From Chaenocephalus aceratus (Eukaryota; Chordata; Actinopteri; Perciformes; Channichthyidae): 64,000 nt of DNA. The stretch covers positions 46,001 through 110,000 of the forward strand of contig JAMFTG010000549.1 of NCBI GenBank assembly GCA_023974075.1. Reading direction: 5' to 3'. Shown in pieces: positions 9,600 to 22,195 of the stretch. Position 1 is the stretch's first letter. Each line of letters opens with the position of its first letter. The notes beneath the pieces were generated by a model. It saw only the letters and a list, made by a program, of their open reading frames with translations, did not search any database and was not told the origin of the DNA. The position numbers and the translations under genes were made by a program.

Positions 9600-10570
9600 G
9601 AGGGAGGCGGAGAGTCAAAGCCACACAGAAGTATGAAAGTATATACTGCTGTTTTCCTATATTGCATACTTTACACACAGACTGAACACGAAGGCAGTTG
9701 CATTTCAGTTATCAGGCAACCAGTAGTAGTAGTAGTAGTAATAGAACCTTTTTTATCCAGGAAAATCAATTAAGAACAAATTCTTATTTACAATGATGAC
9801 CTGACAGGAGGCAAAGGCTTCCTGAGGGGATGGGGTTTGGGAGGAAATAAAAAGACAGACTCCGGGCACTACAGAACCCAGGAGACAACACAAACACACA
9901 GAGCAAAGATGACAGGCATAGCAGTTAAACATATATAAACTCTAAAACAATATTGCTGTGGTTCAATCAGTCATTAAAATCAGCATCAGGCAAAGCAGCT
10001 ACATGTGTGCCAGGGTGTCAATAATAGTGACATTGAAGGTGCGGGGGGAGACAAAGGTTTTAATTTGTAATGTTTTTTTAACCAAAGGAATAACACACAC
10101 TAACCAAGAGCATACAGCACTTTAAAGAAAGACAATTACCGTGACGAGAACCAGCTTTAAAGACGACGGTGTAAAAGCAGAGATGTGAAGAAGAACAGCA
10201 TGTTTCCATTATAAACACATTCTTCGGACAGCATGTTGACAGCAGACGAATGTCACCCTGTTGTTTAAAACCGGTTCCACAACAGCACATTCCTGGAGGA
10301 AGGTAAGCCGGACTGAAGGCATGTGATGTTTACCTAAAACACCGAGCTGCGCCTGTTCCTCTAACGCTGCTTGAGACCAACAATATGTGTGCTGTACATA
10401 AAGTAAAGCCCCCGAGGAAAAGGTGGTATTTAGATGACATTTGATCGACCATTAAGCGAGACTGCAGGAGTTACTTAGTGTTGGGAGAACACTGGATGTC
10501 CTCTCCCAACATGAGAGTAGCATGCTAACAAAGGTATCAACTGTAGCTGTGAACATGACAGGATGTGTGA
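9600..10570. other. non-coding; retroposon tail and triplet repeat
   Basis: (AGT)n at 9722-9740 is followed by CCTTTTTTATCCAGGAAAAT, a fish LINE 3'-end sequence in reverse, to about 9960. Nothing else is recognisable. Confidence 0.45.
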
Positions 10571-10824
10571 TGACTAGGGATGCACGATATTAGGAATTAT
10601 GACGTCATCCCGATAAACCGATAACAGTATTAATAGCCCCGATAATATACAATATATTTTTTGGGTAAAAAAAAAGAAAAAAATACTGTGGTGTTAGTGG
10701 TTTAGGAAGAGGGGAGTTCTTCACAAATCCAGCGCTCCCTAATACTTCGAACCTGATCAGTCACCTGAAACATCGCCATCGCTACGATGGTGTGTTAAAA
10801 GCGTACGAAGACAATAATACAATA

Positions 10825-10827
<3 letters not shown>

Positions 10828-10859
<32 letters not shown>
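10828..10859. repeat. (GT)n microsatellite
   Basis: Short GT run inserted exactly where the left BED-finger copy breaks off (...GTACGAAGACAATAATACAA). Confidence 0.95.
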
Positions 10860-10860
<1 letters not shown>

Positions 10861-11130
10861 CTGCGCACGCGCGTTGGAGCTATGTGCAACTCAAGGCATA
10901 TGCTCGAACCGGAGCTGCCTGGACGCTGCAATCATGTTGCTGAGTGTGCCGACTTCTCCTCCAATGTCCCGCTGTCTGCTTCCTGCATCAAGTCAAGTGC
11001 TCGGCGCAGTTGTGTGGATAGAGCGCTCCTCTGTTTTCATTTAAACAGCTCCTTATATCCGTTAGCGCAGCTAGCTAGCACCAGATGCTAACAACAACAA
11101 TGCACGTAAGGTCTCTCTCTCGCTCGGGCC

Positions 11131-11428
<298 letters not shown>

Positions 11429-11915
11429 CTCCCGGTGGCCAGTCGGTGCCTGCCGGTGAGCGTGGAAGTGTGGTCTGCCACAAGCGGGCGGCAGGAGCGG
11501 GGCTGTCAGCATCAGCTTGTTGATGGTATTTTAAACTCGATGCGCTCTGAAGCTACGGGGCGGCCGAGGAAAAAAAATACACATGCGTTAATCGCAATGA
11601 CCTAGAAGAGCATCAGGACTGTTTGAGGCAGATGATAGCTATGTGATGAACATGATGACTCAGCCTCTATGGAGAGAGACATCAAGCATGCTCATTTCTG
11701 ACGTGGAGCTAATCTGAAGTAAACATTGAATACTGCTTTCTGTTCCTCCATCTTGTGACTGTGTGACTCCCTCTCTTGATATCAGCATGTGAAGGACACT
11801 GCTCAGGAACTAGTCTCTGTATGTGATGACTCCTTCCCTTCTGGAGAGGATCACAGATACATGGATCCTGAGATGAAGCTCAAGCCGGGGACCAGGGAGA
11901 TTTTGCTAACACTTA

Positions 11916-12447
11916 CGGCCCGTCTACACTACAGGCATCGAAAAATGCTTTCAACGCTTCGCCCATTCACTTGAATGGGGTGACGTAGAAGATTTTGAAT
12001 CTTCGCCGAACTGCATTGTGGGGAGCGGAGCGTGGCTTTGCATCGTGAGCATCAAAAGTTGAGCAATGTTCAACTTTTGAGGCTCGATGCTTGGCATCAG
12101 CCAATCAAACCGCGTGTATGCTGGGAGAGACTACGCAGGTCATTTCCTCATATTCAAAAAAATGGAGCGGTAGTGAATCACCCGGTGCTGAATGATCAGT
12201 CTCTGTTCATCTACCGGGATACAAACCGGAGGAGCCAGCATGGAGGGAGGTGCAGAGACAGTGGGTGGAACTGGTAGGTTTTCGCCTGTTTGGGGATTTT
12301 ATATCCAGTTTACTTTGTTTTAACGTTGCTATTGCTTTGTATGTCGGGGGCGGGAGATTCCTGATTGGTTGTCGGTCGCGAGAAATCGCCAAGCCTCAGA
12401 CACACCCAGCTTCAAGAATTTGTGATGCCTGTAGTGTAGACGGGCCG
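11916..12447. mobile_element. PIF/Harbinger-like MITE with TTA target duplication
   Basis: The terminal inverted repeats begin CGGCCCGTCTACACTACAGG and are at least 24 bp and perfect. The element is flanked by TTA at 11913-11915 and 12448-12450, the 3-bp target duplication typical of PIF/Harbinger. Length 532 bp, non-coding. An internal inverted repeat CAAAAGTTGA/TCAACTTTTG lies at 12053-12079. Relatives are at 29523-29718 and 56078-56394. Confidence 0.85.
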
Positions 12448-13494
12448 TTATGCTGCGCTCACACTGGACGCGATGCGATGTTTGGGGGCGGCGCGATTAC
12501 ATGTAAAGTCGATGCAGAGACGCGGACAGACGCGAATTCGCTCCGACGGCGAGCATGAAGCGGTGGACGCGGCGCGAATCACGCGATTGAATGGTGCCGC
12601 ATCAAACGCGAGAGTTCAATTTATTCAACTCAAGCGTCAAATTCACGTGACGCATTCTCGCGAAAGCCAATCGGCGGTGAGGATCTCAGCCTGCCGTCAC
12701 TGACGTTCAACCAGAAAACATCAGCCATCAGCCGTTAGCTGTTAGCCCTCAGAGCTCACCATATCTGTTCAGAAACTAGACAGAAGTGAAACAAGTCCAA
12801 ACCACAGACTGCCTGTGTCATGGAGAATACAGTCGCTGCTTTATTTATGTCTGTAGGCCGTTGTTGTGAGTGTGGACGGTCGGAGCATATACAACGTTAG
12901 CTTAGCCGATCTCCATTCGGAAAACACGCATTTTAAAGGTGTTTCTCTGCCGTCTGTCTGCAGACTTGTCAAAGCATTAACTCATGGTTTTTACTAACCG
13001 GTATCAGTGTGTTGTTACTTCGGCATCATTTAGAAACGTGTATTACAATTAAATCACGGTAACATATGTTCATCTTGTTGTAGCTGTAGCTCCCGAGCCA
13101 GCGCGTCTTGTTTGAATGATGCGAGTAAACACAGCTGACAGCCGCGGTGAAACTCGAGCGATTAGAGCGAAGCGAATATTCGCATCGAGGTGAAAATGAT
13201 GTTTTGTTCTGATTAGAGAACCCTAATTCTGAGACAACAGAGACGTGATGTGTCGACAACCTTTCCACTTTAATCAGAAAACTTGGATCTATTTGCAAAC
13301 CTATCCTCGATGCCTTGCTCATTGTGAGTGTGTTGCCTTCATATGCAACACCCTGTGAGTCACGAGGAGTTGTTAAGAAGTCATGCCTTTACTCACAACC
13401 GTCACGTGACTCAGTCCTGAGGCGAGCATGACCGACAAGAGAGCAAACAGGAGGGAAATGACACGCGTCAGGGAGACGTATGGACGAGAGCAGG

Positions 13495-14525
13495 GGTGTC
13501 AAACACAAGGCCCGGGGGCCACATTCGGCCCGCGACTTCATTTTATGTGGCCCCACAAGAGCTTGCAAAGAATATAATATGTGACCTGCTCCATCGAAAT
13601 CAGTCGCATTGACCCGAAGACACATTTTGAGTTGTATACACGGTTGGAAAGAGGATATTCCTAGCTTTCTAATGATATCAGGATTGTTTTTGTACTCCAA
13701 ATATTAAGCGAAATATGTCACATTATATAATGACTGTCACAGAGTCCTCATTTTGAGAAAAAGGCCTTTAAAGTTTCCTCTTCTCTGGAATTCATCGATC
13801 TGATTGATTATTAGTGGAGCAAATGATCAAAATACTACGGAGGGAAGATATTTTCGTTTGGAGGGGAAGCTCGCGAGTGTGTGTGTATACGTGTGTGCGT
13901 GTGTGTGTTTGTGTATTTTTGCGTTTGTGTGTTTCCCGGGGAAAACCCTCACGAGAAACACCGGCTGTTGTTGTGCCTGCTGTGGCGTTAAATTACTCCG
14001 TTCTCCGCTTGTAATTATGCCGTTAAAAGCTTCAAAGTTATATTTATCATCTGAATTTTCCGAAACAAGTTTAATATTCTGAAAGCCAAGACTCTGTTTA
14101 ATTTAAATCAGATGAAAACAAACTGTAACGGATCCTGCCGTGTTATCTATGATTACTTTACTCTTACGTTCATAATGTCAGCCGGAGGGAGGGGGGCGGC
14201 GCTGCTGGAAGAGCAGAGTGCGAGTGAGAGGTGCCTGTCTTCGTCCCTTCACAAGCTTCAAAAATGTATTTATCGTGTGATTTTGGAAATAAAAGTTTCA
14301 TATTCTGAAAGCCAAGACTTGGTTTGTTTAAAATCAAACAAAACACCCGAACCCTGAAAAAATAGTTTTTTACGTAAATCCACGTTTATTCTGAAATGAG
14401 CCGTTGAGACTTCCGACTGATTTCGATAGAGCGGGTCACATATGTTTATTATACGGTTACATGCTACAGAAGCATGTTGCCCATAAACTACATGTCCCAC
14501 AATGCATCTCAAATATGACTTTTTT
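13495..14525. mobile_element. hAT MITE fragment (CAGGGGTGTCAAAC type)
   Basis: The left end CAGGGGTGTCAAACACAAGG is the same as that of the complete copy at 47185-47595. The segment near 14470-14515 (TGTTGCCCATAAACTACATG, TCCCACAATGCATCTC) also matches that copy. The right terminus is missing where the next repeat begins. Confidence 0.6.
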
Positions 14526-14615
14526 CTCAAAATTTTGATATGACGTCATCCCGATAAACGTATTAATAGCATCGATAATATACAATATATTTTTTGGGTA
14601 AAAAAAAGAACAAGA

Positions 14616-14886
14616 TACTGTGGTATTAGTGGGTTGGGATGAGGGGCGCTTGTTTTTCACTCGGCTTCTCCCGTTTTGCCAGTACTGTGGTGTTAGTGGA
14701 TTGGGATGAGGGGCGCTTGTTTTTCACTCGGCTCCTCCCGTTTTGCCAGTACTGTGGTATTAGTGGATTGGGATGAGGGGCGCTTGTTTTTCACTCGGCT
14801 CCTCCCGTTTTGCCAGTACTGTGGTGTTAGTGGATTGGGATGAGGGGCGCTTGTTTTTCACTCGGCTCCTCCCGTGTTGCCAGTAC
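14616..14886. repeat. 67-bp tandem repeat, about 4 copies, inside the BED hAT
   Basis: The unit begins TACTGTGGTRTTAGTGGATT and continues GGGATGAGGGGCGCTTGTTT to TTTTGCCAG. The left copy of the family at 10680 has only one unit-like segment, so the array is an amplification inside the element. Confidence 0.9.
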
Positions 14887-15001
14887 TGTGGTATTAGTGG
14901 TTTAGGAAGAGGGGAGTTCTTCACAAATCCAGCGCTCCCTAACTCGTGCCTGCCTGTGACGTAAATGGCGTGCGGCCGTGAAGCCAGGACAGTAAACAAA
15001 C

Positions 15002-15290
15002 ATGTCGTCGGTAGTATGGGACTATTTCAAAGTTTCAGAGTGAGAAAGTTCGCTTGCTATTTGTATTAACAGATGCAGAAGTTCCACGAGGAGGGAAGAA
15101 GGCAACGAGCTATAATACTTCCAACCTGATCAGTCGCCTGAAACATCGCCATGGCTACGATGGTGTGTTAAAAGCGTACGAAGACGCCTGCGCTGCTAAA
15201 CTAGCGGCGAATCCAAAGCCAGCTGCAAAGGCACCGGGGCTTTCACCTATCCACGAGGCTTTTGAAAAAGGAAAGAACTTTATTTGGGAA
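15002..15290 (+). pseudogene. broken BED zinc-finger N-terminus of a hAT transposase
   Basis: ATG at 15002 gives MSSVVWDYFKVSE, then an in-frame TGA. The frame continues ESSLAICI, then shifts to DAEVPRGGKKATSYNTSNLI, SRLKHRHGYDGVLKAYEDA and KPAAKAPGLSPIHEAFEKGK. The W-x-YF, C-x2-C and H-x-H pattern is that of a BED finger in ZBED-like hAT proteins. The second Cys of the CxxC pair is lost at the frameshift, and the DDE catalytic part is absent. Non-functional. Confidence 0.75.
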
Positions 15291-15474
15291 AATAAATATG
15301 GTCACTGTTCTTGGCTTTGTTTGGTTCATAGTAGTAATGCTCATGTCCTTTGCTCACTACTAGTCTCTTTTTACCACCAGGTGTGCAAAAACTACAGGTA
15401 CATTTAGTATATGTATATTATATTATTATTATCGGTATCGATCGGTCAGAGCTGGTTGATGTCGCCAGGGAAAA

Positions 15475-15557
15475 GAAAGTTTGGGGCTCTCAGCTAGAAC
15501 TGCTACCCCCGCAACCCGACCACGGATAAGCGGGAGAAGATGGATGGATGGATGGAC
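15475..15557 (+). mobile_element. 3'-tail of an RTE-like LINE
   Basis: CTGCTACCCCCGCAACCCGA then CCACGGATAAGCGGGAGAAG and (GGAT)n. The same 3' end, reversed, closes the copies at 34584 and 52189. Confidence 0.65.
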
Positions 15558-15816
15558 GGTATCGGTCTTTAGAAGCAGGAAGTTATCGGTATCGGTTTCA
15601 AAAACCCAATATCGTGCATCCCTAGTCTTTATGTCTGCGTCTTCATTAACAGATATTCAGAGTAACAACCCCCCCATTAACATGTGTGGCCGTACACCGA
15701 GGGTCCTGGTTATAAACTCAAACCAACAGTGGCATTTTATTGTGTTACAAAACCAGCATACTTAAGCACTAGTCTCGGTATTCCCTTTATCTGAATACAA
15801 ATGGGACTGAGACAAT

Positions 15817-16720
15817 AGAGGTGGGAGTAAACGTACTCATGATGCAACGTAAAAATACACAGTTACAAGAAAGAGTTTGGTGTTTAAGTAAAAGTATTGA
15901 AGATGTAATGTTTTTACACAAAAAAGTATTTAAACAACTTGTTAAATTGCTGCCATCTTTTTGTAAATAAATATTATTTTGGATAGTTTCATCTACATCC
16001 AAACCTATTATTTTAAAAGTCCACTAAGTACTCCTCTACAGTTCAGAGGTACATGGTGTACTTCTCCTCCACTACATGTATTTAATACCTTCAGTTACTT
16101 CACAGATGAATGATGGTAAATCTAATCAAGTGTTGAATCAGACTTTAGTTCCACCTGGAGTGAATCCACCAGCTACCCTGCAGTCTACAAAGTACTTCAG
16201 ACTAGCTGCACCTTCACCAGCTACCCTGCAGTCTACAAAGTACTTCAGACTAGCTGCACCTTCACCAGCTACCCTGCAGTCTACAAAGTACTTCAGACTA
16301 GCTGCACCTCCACCAGCTACCCTGCAGTCTACAAAGTACTTCAGACTAGCTGCACCTTCACCAGCTACCCTGCAGTCTACAAAGTACTTCAGACTAGCTG
16401 CACCTTCTCCAGCTACCCTGCAGTCTACAAAGTACTTCAGACTAGCTGCACCTTCACCAGCTACCCTGCAGCCTACAAAGTACTTCAGACTAGCTGCACC
16501 TTCACCAGCTACCCTGCAGCCTACAAAGTACTTCAGACTAGCTGCACCTTCACCAGCTACCCTGCAGTCTACAAAGTACTTCAGACTAGCTGCACCTCCA
16601 CCAGCTACCCTGCAGTCTACAAAGTACTTCAGACTAGCTGCACCTTCACCAGCTTTGAGAACACTTTCATGATCAATCATTATAAAACATATCAGATATA
16701 TTATTCTGAAATGGACCAAT
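15817..16720. mobile_element. non-coding 'AAGTAAAAGTA' repeat carrying the 48-bp array
   Basis: The sequence is full of AAGTAAAAGTATTGAAG and similar motifs typical of an abundant fish repeat. Related stretches are at 18810-19120 and 20107-20700. I cannot define exact ends. Confidence 0.4.
16149..16655. repeat. 48-bp tandem repeat, about 10.5 copies
   Basis: The unit is CTACCCTGCAGTCTACAAAG, TACTTCAGACTAGCTGCACC, TTCACCAG. Because 48 is divisible by 3 and no unit frame has a stop, open frames of about 195 codons exist on both strands; these are artefacts. Variants: TTC/TCC before the last codon, and GTC/GCC. Confidence 0.95.
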
Positions 16721-16730
16721 CAAACAACGA

Positions 16731-18318
16731 CTAGTGCTGCACGATTCTTGCTCAAATGTGAATCACGATTTTCCTCCATAAGAATTGAGATCACGATTCT
16801 CATCGTTTCAATGAAAATATTTATTGCACTCTTACTCTTAGATGTCACGTGAGTACAATGAATTTAAAACAGACAACATTTGTCTCTCTTGTAACAAAAA
16901 CATAACTTTGTCTTTAGTCTGTAGTTGCTGAATACTGAACAAACATTACTACATTCAAAATGTGGAACCTGGAGCCAACTATTGTGGCTTTAACCAGACA
17001 CCATCAAAGTGCTGGACTTAAATCCAAGTCTCAGTTTCTTGTAGCAAAAACATAGAGTAACTAAAATGAATTTGACAGCCAACTACTGTGGCTTTAAACA
17101 AAGTGCTTGACTTAAACTCAAGTCTCTCTGGTAACAAAACATACAGTAACTAAAATAAAGATATTGCTGCTGCCTGAGTGCTGAACGTAAAAAATAGAAT
17201 TTTTTCAGCTTTATAATAACAAAATGTAAACTTTGCAGTAGCACCTGTCCACAGTGACAGGACACCCAACTACTGTACAACAACACCAACCTGTTTGTTA
17301 CAGGGAGGAATGCACTTAAGTCACTCAAAATACCTCACCACAGTGCTGAATATAAAAACAAAACAGTCACAGCTTTAGAATAATAATGTAAAAAAAAGCC
17401 TAGCCGGCTAGCACCCAGTTCAACTTAAAGGTTCTTGTACTGAAAAAAAATAAACTTAAACAAAGTGCTAGACTCCACTGAGTAGTAATGTCACTGAATC
17501 AAAAGGATTAACTTAAATACTGCAGTCAGGACTGAATATAAAAACGGAACGGAACATAAAGTTACAGCTTCAGAATAAATGTAAATAAAGCCTAGCTGTA
17601 GCTACTAGCACAGTCCATCTACTTTTTTCGGCACAACTTCCCTCTCACTCTCGCCAGAGTCGCCACCGGGATTTTCATCGGTGTTGTTGTCATTGTCCTC
17701 GACCTCCTCGTCACTCATTTCTGTTTTTCCTGTACTACTAGTCGCTCTCGTCACTCTTTGCTAATCAGTGCTAATGCTAACGCTTCTGTAAACATACTGC
17801 CGGCTCCTGCCCTCACGTGCTGCAGTCAGTGAGTGTTGCCAGGTATACTTATTATAAGCCACATTGGGCTTATCTTTCTGTGAAGTTGCTTGGTAGTAAG
17901 TAATAATGGTTGTTGCGGTTGTGAGCTTGTAGACCCGACATATATAGGTTTAAAGTGCTCATGTTCTTTTGCGCTTGTTTTCATAGACCTGGTTGCTTAT
18001 TCCTTCCTAACTGGCAACCCCAGTGGCTGCAGCGTTACCACTGCATGAGAGGAGGACAGACAGACAGAACACTACCATTTGCATGCGATCATGGTACTTT
18101 AATGTTAAATGTTTAGAGTATATTTGCTTTACATCGTTTAAGTATGATTGACATTGCAAGTTGGTATTATTCAGAAGCAAAATAATTAAAAAATGTAAAA
18201 AAATCCCCAAAAAAATAATCAGCTTGACGTCATAGGATCGCCGTAATTTAGAAATGAGATCGCATAGGTGTCTGAATCGAGATCACGATCTTTTTTCGAT
18301 TAATCGTGCAGCCCTAGT
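16731..18318. mobile_element. ZBED-type hAT relic (TAGGGCTGCACGATT ends)
   Basis: The left end TAGTGCTGCACGATTCTTG and the right end CGATTAATCGTGCAGCCCTA are inverted copies with one substitution near the tip. About 1.59 kb. It contains the first codons of a transposase gene at 17605-17718 but no catalytic region, so it is an internally deleted element. No convincing 8-bp target duplication is seen. Confidence 0.65.
17605..17718 (-). pseudogene. N-terminal stub of a ZBED1-like hAT transposase
   Basis: ATG at 17718 gives MSDEEVEDNDNNTDENPGGD then SGESEREVVPKKVDGLC and stop. An acidic N-terminus followed by E-[LV]-VPKK is how ZBED1-like transposases of fish start, just before the BED finger (W-x-x-F-G-F). 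Here the finger and everything after are deleted. The inference is from memory of the family; the ORF itself is visible. Confidence 0.5.
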
Positions 18319-18825
18319 GCTCAGTGAGTAAAAAAAACTTTAAAAACCATAAATTGTACTTTGGGGGGAGCCATTAGGTAAACAGCCTCTATGGGCGCGA
18401 GTCCAGACCCACTTTTGGAATCAAATGATGACGTCAGTGGGATTATCTCCGTTATCAACTCCTAAGCATCCCCGGGACAACATCACTAGCCCCGCCCCTA
18501 AAAAGGTGTGAACTTGAGCCAATCAAGGACTACTACTACTAGGTTAAAGTTAAAAGATGATTGACGATCAGATACCAGTGTGGAGTTTTCTGTCTTAAAT
18601 TTGATATAGATCATGTTCTTTGTTGGTTTGTGAGGATGTTCACACACACTTGGTAAGATGTGTGTGTGAAAGAAGACCACAACAAACAGCAGTGACTGCT
18701 CTCAGCTGTTTAACACTTAAAGACCTAGACACCATCACCAGTTGTAGGTTGTCTGAAGTGCAGTGTTACTATGAAAATTCACTAGAATGCAGGAATTGAG
18801 AAAAAAAATCTCAACATTTTTCACT
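18319..18825. other. no recognised gene
   Basis: Unique-looking non-coding DNA. Confidence 0.4.
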
Positions 18826-19070
18826 TTTACTCAAGTACAAGATCTGAGTACTTCTACTTGTAATCAAGATCTGAGTACTTCTACTTGTACTACAAGATCT
18901 GAGTACTTCCACTTTTACTCAAGTACAAGATCTGAGTACTTATACTTTTAATCAAGATCTGAGTACTTCTACTTGTACTACAAGATCTGAGTACTTCCAC
19001 TTTTACTCAAGTACAAGATCTGAGTACTTCTACTTTTACTCAAGTACAAGATGTGAGTACTTCTCCCACA
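18826..19070. repeat. 31-33-bp tandem repeat, about 7 copies
   Basis: The units share CAAGATCTGAGTACTTCTAC followed by TTTTACTCAAGTA or TTGTAATCAAG. Derived from an 'acttttactcaagta' repeat. Poly-C follows at 19117-19131. Confidence 0.85.
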
Positions 19071-19131
19071 TCTGACTACAATCCTTGAGTAAATGTACTC
19101 ATGTCCTCAGGTACTTCCCCCCCCCCCCCCC

Positions 19132-21399
19132 ACTGGAGACCAATACCTATATCCAAGAGAAGCTAAAATGATGTACCGTTAAACATTGAATTCATACACG
19201 GAAGTAAAGCTTTCCTCACTGTCAAGATAAGCTGACGTCAGATACTTTGGGTCAAAGTTGTGACTTGAACTGAAAACGCTAATATAAAATGAAACAACTT
19301 TCTTATTTAGTTAAAAGATGTGAGGGAGACTTACTTCCGAGGTTAGCCTGCATTACCAGCTTGTTTTCAAACTCAAGTTGACATCCAGAAAGTCTGCAAA
19401 CAGCTTCTTATAAGACTCCCACAGCGTGGAAAGGTCCTGTGTTGCTCTCGGTGTAAAACCATCCGATCCAGGCATTTAGAGCTCAGAAAGTTTGTCAACG
19501 AAAGTATTTTAAAATGTCAAACCCGTCAATAAGAAGGTGAACTCATCAGCAACCAATCGGCATATTAATAAAGGTTGTTTGTAAAGGTTTAAGTAACATA
19601 AACACACTTATTGGAAAGCTATTCGGTCGTTTCCATTAAAGCATAAACAAGCCGTGTCGAAACATTTCTTCTTCGCTGATTGGAGCGTTATTTTTGCTGT
19701 TTCTTGCTCAGTGCTGCCACCTGTGGTTGAACGCTATACTATAAAAACCTCCATGCAGAATCTATGCCTGCATTATAGATCCCAACCACTGAAGACCCCT
19801 CAATGCTACTGGTTTCCCAACGCAAGATGAAGAACAAGCACCTTGCCATCTTTGACTTTAAATGGTTTGTATTGATTTGAACTGTATCCACCCTCACTGA
19901 AGTGAAGTAAATCGTGATTATATTCCTTTTACACCAACCTGACATTGCCTCTCTGTCGGCGGATAGCTCACTGAGAAGCCTACCTTCAATTCAGCAACTT
20001 CATATTGTCTATATTATTTTTTTTAAACACACTTAAACAGCTGGGTTCACACTGAAGCTACAGCTGGACCTGTATATTGAAATGCTAGCTTTTAATGTTT
20101 ACAAAACAGTTATGGAAAGTCAATAAGAATATTTACTCAAGTATTGTGCTTACGTATTTTTGTTGACATTTGTACTTTACTTAAGTATTTCGTTTTAATA
20201 CAACTTTATACTTTTACTGCACTACATTTCCGAGGCAAATATTTTACTTTTGTAACCACTACACTTGTTTTAAAACTCACAACAACTGTGTACATATAAA
20301 ACACATTACATGCTGATGTGGTAAAATCATAGACAGTGTAATATACAGTCTATATATTAAATGCAGTACTGTCAAGTATCTAAGTTAGGTTCACATTGAC
20401 AAACTACAATATTAAATGCTGTTACTTGGATAAAAACAGGAGATCATAATAAAATACATTCTGCAAAACGAGTACTTTTAATACTTGAAGTACACTTATC
20501 TGATGATTCTTCTCTACTTATATTATTCTGAAATTGTGTCTGTATAATTACTTTTAGTACAATGTAATGCTAATGCTTATGTACTTGAGTAACATTTTGC
20601 ATTCAGGACTTTTACTTGCAATGGATTAGTTTAAGACCATAGTATTTGTACTTTTACTGGAGTAAAGTAGGATCTTAGTACTTCTTCCAAAAGTGCTGTA
20701 TTGATGAATAATACATTATAAGAATACTAGATGAAACAACAACTAATGGCATTTTAACTTTCGAAGTGAAACTGGAGAAATTAACTGAGTCAAGGCTAAG
20801 ACTATTACTCCCTGTCCAGGAATTAGTCGCCCAATACACACAAACATAACCATGATTAATCTACTTATAGCTGCTAACTAACAAACAGACAGTAAGTTAT
20901 TGTTTTCTAAACATCTAATAAATACTAAAAACAACCTCGACTTATCAATGGTCGTTTTTAACTTCCTAATGTTGCCTAAAACATGATGTATGCAACACAT
21001 TCCTGCCTCAGACTTCAGGATGACTTATTTAACAACGTCTCGCTCCAGGGATTAGTCGGAGCCGCTAACTCCGGACAGTTGACGTTAGCCGACAGGAAAG
21101 TCATGAATTAACTTGGCTGTTTTCTTCTTAAAAGAGGCAAAATACATACCTGTAATGAAAGGAACCGATGTATCTAGATGTCCAGATTCATGTTGCCGTC
21201 CTCGTGATAATAAAATCCAAACTTCATCAGACTTCTTCTTCAGTTTCAGCTGTTTGCTAACGTTAGCATTAGCCGGCTAACGTTAGCAAACCAATGTTAG
21301 CTAACTAAGATAGCAACTTTTTCTAACGACATTCATCCATTGTTGTCGTGTCGGTGTGTGTCTGTGTAACAAAGTATCCAGATCCGCTGTGAGGTCCCT
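19132..21399. other. non-coding; AAGTA-type repeat and possible leader-exon donors
   Basis: 20107-20700 is another copy of the 'tactttacttaagtattt' fish repeat. On the minus strand, donor-like sequences TCGGAA|GTAAGT (19337/19336) and CAG|GTATGT (21150/21149) stand out, but I cannot define the exons. An inverted repeat TTTGCTAACGTTAGC / GCTAACGTTAGCAAA lies at 21253-21267 / 21276-21290. Confidence 0.4.
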
Positions 21400-21560
21400 A
21401 AAGAGAAACGCCGCTCACCGCCTCTGAGGTCTCTTTCCCGGGTTACTGTGTTGATGTTTCTCAGAGAAACTGCTGGGTATCCAAGACGGGCCGGTAACCG
21501 AGACCGAAATATCGCGAGAGTTTGACCACGTCGTTAACGCTCAGAAAGCCCCACCCCGTA
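21400..21560. promoter_or_regulatory. possible CpG-rich promoter (cep350 leader?)
   Basis: This is a local CpG-rich island in otherwise AT-rich DNA. It carries ATCGCGAGAG at 21511-21520, close to the TCTCGCGAGA element found at housekeeping promoters. On the minus strand a donor-like GGCG|GTGAGC ends at 21419 and a stronger CAG|GTATGT ends at 21150. This fits minus-strand leader exons of cep350, whose first coding exon is 12 kb downstream. The link is inference: no transcript evidence is visible, and the island could belong to a transposon or to a bidirectional promoter. Confidence 0.3.
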
Positions 21561-21776
21561 AAATACACACACACTGGCCCTTTCTAATTTCTCTGATTTC
21601 CCCTCCTCGAGGAGAGAGGAGGGGAAGCAGCAGGCGGTTAGAGCAGCACAGCAGCACTGTCTGATGGACAGAACTGTGTTTATGATTACTTATATATTTA
21701 CTTTTAATTAATTGACAGTGCGGTATAATGAGACAATGACAGGCGACAGATGCGGACACACACATTACATTACATT

Positions 21777-21856
<80 letters not shown>
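21777..21856. repeat. (CA)n microsatellite
   Basis: 80-bp uninterrupted CA run. Confidence 0.97.
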
Positions 21857-21859
<3 letters not shown>

Positions 21860-22195
21860 CTATCTATTTATATAAATATATAACATTTCAGATTCAAACA
21901 AGTTTGACAGCACTCTCATAATAACGTAACACAGTCAGATACTGGATATAGAGGAAATTAAATTACGGGCCAAAAGTTTCATTTACAAGTATTAAAAGTA
22001 AGCATAGGACACCAAACCAACTGAGACCTGTCTGTACGCCGCATCTACGCCTTGTAGCCTACAACACGCAACAACACAATGTACAACACACACCTAGCTC
22101 CTAAAGCATATCATATCAGGATACAGCCTGTGTATTTTATTATGTGAAGCACTAAATGGTTTTAGAAAAACTCTTTGTTTGTAGAGTAATGTAGG

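Noticed and set aside
16076..16719. About 195-codon frames on both strands
   Set aside because: A 48-bp tandem repeat without stops in the unit; identical peptide blocks on both strands.
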